Shown here: positions 60,121 through 64,000 of the stretch, in pieces
Numbering within the stretch: the first letter of the stretch is position 1
Layout: each line of letters opens with the position of its first letter
Origin: Euwallacea fornicatus
Taxonomy: Eukaryota > Arthropoda > Insecta > Coleoptera > Curculionidae
Reading direction: 5' to 3'
DNA: 64,000 nt
NCBI RefSeq assembly: GCF_040115645.1
Contig: NC_089549.1
Location: 3,844,001-3,908,000, forward strand
Made by a program: the position numbers and the translations under genes
The notes under the pieces: generated by a model
What the model saw: the letters and a program-made list of their open reading frames with translations, nothing else
Told to the model about the DNA's origin: nothing
Database searches by the model: none

Positions 60121-60459
60121 TTTTTAACCTGTTGAATTTAGATATGGGTGTGAGCTGCAATGTTCTTGTACATAAACGTAAACAGTATCCATGGGGAATA
60201 CCCATATAATACATCGAAATAAAAATTACAGATTTATAGCTTCCTCTACGCTCCCTTGCCACTGTTTCCTGCAAAGATCGATGCAACGATTCATACCTGA
60301 AGAATTTCCCTTCGAGCTAGAGTTACCGAAGTACCTAATCAATTTCATCTTTTAAAGTTTTTGCTTTAAGCATTAAAGCTCATGCTGGATATGTATTGGG
60401 TAAGCCGCACAAACATGCAATTTTGAAATATTCTCTAAAGGGGTACCAGCATTCAATAT

Positions 60460-60874
60460 TTAGTATGTTAATTTAGTTAAATTTTTATGTGAATTTATAA
60501 GATTATTGGTTGGATTAATAGAGCATGTTTCAGAATTTCCTTATTAATGCATATTGCGGTCTGTATTTTGCTTGCCGAAACTTACATTTTGTTAGTTTTG
60601 AGGTTGTCCCTAAAATGGAGATAATCAAAGAAACTAGATAACTGAATTGAGGACAATTTTGGCAATTTCACTTGAATTTTATTCTTGAAATAACGCGCAA
60701 TAGATATGTGGCCATATTGAAAGTCATATTAAGTTCTTTCAAAAATTGCTGAATTTGTTCATGGACTTTCACAGGAATATTGTAGATCAGAAGTAGAACG
60801 CAAGAGGAGAATTAAAATGTTTTATACGTATATTGGACTAATTTAGGAACTCAACGGTGCTTTGGGTCACCCTG
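60460..60874. mobile_element. possible right end of a CAGGG-type element
   Basis: The sequence GGTGCTTTGGGTCACCCTG ends at 60874 and is followed by TA, the typical right end of the elements seen elsewhere here. No matching left end was found in 59000-60460. It may belong to the transposase remnant at 59750-60120 or to an independent truncated copy. Confidence 0.35.
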
Positions 60875-61364
60875 TATATTTTATAATTTTAAAATATGCG
60901 CAGTGCTCTTTTCTGCACTATCATATTTAACTTTTTGTTCTAACTCTAATGCTAAAAGAGAAATCGACGAGTTACGTATTGTTGGCACACACCGAATGTA
61001 GGGAATTCTGAAAATCAGAGAAACAGACAAAAATGGTAATAGAAATTATCGCAGATGATTTTGGTCAAAACGAACCTTCGAATGGTGAAAGGAATTAAAA
61101 CTGAAATGGGCGCGAACATTTTCCAACTTCTCATAAAAGTTGAGTTTTCCTTATGTACGAAGAAATCGTTTAAATTTTAATGCAGAGAACTACATAAAAA
61201 TGTTCTTTCTTCCCCTCTTATCAGTTTATCTAGTTCTTATGTAGTTTCCGTACGTACATAGAATTTTCTTTAAAAATATACTATTTTCTGCTTTAAAGAC
61301 GCGTTAAAATTTCTAGTATTAAGGTTGTAGGCTTTTTGCTCTTCACGTTTATCAATGTGACATA

Positions 61365-61872
61365 CCGGTTGTCCAGACAAATCCTGGACATAAGAAAATA
61401 AACATGGCAATTTTATTTTTTGCACCTGCATAGATTATGCAATTGAAAAACTTTTACTTGTAGGTCACAGTAGCCAAGATCGGCCATTACTCTGCAATTT
61501 TTTCAATTTAATAATTAAAACCGTTTTGGCTCAAAGGGCCTTCAACTTTAAAAAATTTGAATGTCCCGTGCAATCCCATTCACGATTCATTGTGTTCGCG
61601 TATGATGTAGCGATTTTGTGTTTGTTTCATTATGACATTGACTCGGACCTTGAACTGTTACGTGGAACATTCAAATTTTTTAAATTTGGAGGTGTTTTTA
61701 ACTAAAACGGTGCTAATTAGAAGACTGAAAAATATGCGGAATAATGGCCGACCTTGAATACTATGACCTCCAGGTAAAAGTTTTTTAACTGGACAATCTG
61801 TGCAAGTACAAAAAAATAAAAACCGATTACCTGTGTTAATCTCCTATGTCCAGTGTTCGCTTGGACGCCCGG
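61365..61872. mobile_element. short foldback with CCGG-type ends
   Basis: The ends CCGGTTGTCCAGACAAATCC (left, TA before) and CCGGGCGTCCAAGCGAACAC (right, read inward; flank TC where TA is expected) both continue into TGGACATA. The arms are about 215 bp (GAC.ATCGGCCATTA.TC-type blocks, CCGTTTT, AAAAAATTTGAATGT). The loop is about 80 bp (61575-61655). No coding sequence. The termini differ from the CAGGG families. Confidence 0.8.
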
Positions 61873-61874
61873 TC

Positions 61875-63920
61875 TACAAAATTGTGTACGATGGTCGCGA
61901 TTCGAGAAAAGGATATAGGCATGATTTTCTTTAATGCACCTTCACCTATAATTTTATGTTTACGCAAACTGCCTAAAAACCGTAATCAGTAGTACCTTAA
62001 TCAAAAAACGAACGTTCATTAAATATCGAGTATCTACATAGATAAATAAATCCTGTCGAATCTCACTCACGGTACTATTCGAGATATGCCAAAGAAAATT
62101 GCACTTAATTATGATTTTTATTGATGTTTAGGAGTGTTAGTAAACCCATGTAGTTAGCTGAGAATTAACTGCTTTCAGTACCAAGTATCTTATGCAAAAC
62201 AATATTAACGTCACCATAAATAATACATTGTTTAAATAGCATCTTTCACCTATTGTAATTTACTGCCTCCAACTTATGCATTTCTGCTCATTGTTCTGAT
62301 TATGCCTTTGAAGCAAAGTAATCACGATTTGCGCTTTTAAAGGAAAATACGAAGAATATTACCTGTGAAACATACAATATTCACAGAAGCTTATCCGTAC
62401 TGCTCAAGGCACAAAATACATCATTAACCTGTCCAGATATAAATTTATAGTTAGTACCCAATCCACGAATAGTTTTTCATCGTAAATGGTTGCATTGCGA
62501 TGTTAGGTACATTGCCTATAATAAGGATCACCTCTGACCTGGTATTTACTGATCTGAGACTTGCAACGTATAAATAAATTGCCGGAAAATGAAGAAATGA
62601 GATATACATGCAGCTAAAATAAAAGATGGATGTAGTGAAATCTGCATAGATCAGTTAGGGATTAATGTCCGCCGGAGTGCACGATTTGAGTGCTTGTTGC
62701 CAATTAAATCATTGGGAAATTTGCATATCAACGCAAGTAGTTGTTAGGCTCTAAACAATGAGGGGCTTAATTAATCTAGCATGCATTAACCTTAGAAAAG
62801 CCAAAGGAAGAATTTCATGAACCTTAGCTCTAATATCAATATTAATTCCAGCATTAAAAGAATTATTTATTGACATGTATATCGTGTCCTATAACGCAAA
62901 GTTAGGCACGACCGAGGCATTATCTCGTAATTATTGTAATTCCCGAGGCATCGCATAAATCCCGCTCTTGCAGATTGTGACAGAAAATTAATGCAGGATA
63001 GTTTATGTCGTGTTCTGGAAGAAAAAAGTGCGCGTTCTCTGAATTAATTACCTTTAATGTTGAATGTATCTCTTACACGGGTAAACATGCCGAAGTGGCT
63101 GGTCTAAAAAGGCCTTTCATGTCGCTTTTAGCATCTGAAATAAAATACGCAAATAAGTGCGACGAAAAAGCGCTCCGAACACGGTTTCCGAGTTAAGGGA
63201 ATTAGCAATTAGGCTTGAAGGAAGAACTACGATGGTGAGTCCCGAGAGATCTAATTGTCACGTAGATCATGATTATTCCTGGGTAGTGACTAAGAAACGC
63301 CTATTAAACTAGATCTTGGCAAAAGAGGTAGAAGTTTATCATATCATTATATCTTGCTTAAGTCAAAGGAGCACGTACGGTAACCAATGCGGATTAGACA
63401 CAGATATTTTAGCAATTACAGTGGTGATACTACCGATAGGTCGCATGTAATAATTTAGTTGTTGCCTCGAGGAATTTAATTGATTTGATAGTTTTACATT
63501 AAAATGCGAATTAAAATACAGCCATTATCGTTATTACAACACGCCAATAAGGTGTTAAGGATTATGTGTGATAATCCAGTTTAATCCCCTATTATTTATC
63601 TACGAACAAATAACGATGCATATTTACTAGCAATAATTGAGTGTGAAAAAGTCTCGCCACAGCTTTTGACCTTGGTGTTGCAGTAAAACCTCTTCATTCA
63701 TCCTAAAAACCATAAAACTCTTTATAACAGCGATTACTCTTTGAGATCATTGCCATTATCGTACCATCTGACTGCCGGTAATTAAAACTGGGATAGTCTC
63801 CTAAGCTATGTGTCTCGTCTGCATATTCACTATTTCGACGTTTTATGTCTCGTTTTATGATTTTGTATGGATTAAACCTTGTGAGTTGCGACATTTATAG
63901 CACCGTTCTAACCAAGAAAA
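61875..63920. other. repeat-free non-coding stretch before a putative exon
   Basis: About 2 kb without recognised mobile DNA, longer than usual for this window. The last few hundred bases could hold the promoter and 5' leader of the candidate gene at 63921. No TATA box at a convincing spacing was identified. Confidence 0.3.
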
Positions 63921-63998
63921 ATGTCCACGGATCCGACCAGTATCATAATTCTCCTCAGCTTCGTGTCGGTTCATAGTTCACACGAGTACCCGGTGTAG
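63921..63998 (+). CDS. possible first coding exon, signal-peptide-like, partial
   Basis: An ATG in a good insect start context (AAGAAAAATG) opens MSTDPTSIIILLSFVSVHSS and a few more residues. This is a short polar start, a hydrophobic core (IIILLSFVSV) and small residues suiting signal-peptidase cleavage. The frame meets TAG at 63996-63998, but possible donors overlap it (G|GTGTAG at 63993 or GT|GTAGTA at 63995), so the exon may splice before the stop. The gene would continue past the window. If real, the product is secreted or membrane-inserted. The n-region lacks the usual basic residue, which lowers confidence. Confidence 0.35.
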   Translation: MSTDPTSIIILLSFVSVHSSHEYPV

Positions 63999-64000
63999 TA

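Overview
This looks like a transposon-rich, gene-poor stretch of an arthropod, probably insect, nuclear genome. It is A+T-rich (by eye about two thirds, not counted), has no bacterial-style gene packing, and holds decayed copies of cut-and-paste DNA transposons typical of insects: mariner, Tc1, other IS630/Tc1/mariner types with a DDxD triad, Tigger/pogo and piggyBac. I find no complete host gene. The best host-gene candidate is a possible first coding exon with a signal-peptide-like start at the far right edge (63921 onward). A weak two-exon micro-ORF lies at 15255-15535.

Layout, left to right: a full-length dead mariner (703-1962); a cluster of TATCGAT-rich repeats (about 3520-4830); a DDxD element with perfect 20-bp terminal inverted repeats (5081-5943); a Tc1 transposase remnant (about 7767-8200); a DDxD remnant (about 9030-9400); a second mariner (10865-12039); an IS630-like transposase remnant (about 13440-14474); a nest of foldback elements (16510-19610); two internally deleted mariners (20542-20988, 21792-22488); a 1.4-kb foldback (24992-26378); a possible pogo-type remnant followed by a Tc1 element (27205-28774); a further foldback (about 29925-30515); an 11-kb stretch without recognised mobile DNA but with C+G-richer patches (about 33900-34350, 38240-39060); a DDxD transposon turned into a foldback (41378-42188); another foldback (about 44055-44723); C+G-rich patches with CRE octamers near 45535 and 48800-49060; a foldback pair (49359-50274 and a half copy ending at 51477); a Tigger remnant (51616-52275); another CRE patch (54154-54187); a piggyBac remnant (57200-57990); a DDxD remnant (about 59750-60120); and a short foldback (61365-61872).

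The most unusual signal is the density of foldback (long inverted repeat) elements. Most end in CAGGG/CAGAG next to TA, the same end chemistry as the transposase-bearing elements here. Several are nested, and nested copies sit at the symmetry centres or in the arms of older ones. The element at 41378-42188 still carries transposase sequence between two inverted copies of its own 3' end, which suggests how these foldbacks arise. A second signal is ten perfect TGACGTCA octamers, often paired and in C+G-rich patches, where fewer than one would be expected at this composition. All transposase copies are broken, so any mobility would need enzyme from elsewhere.
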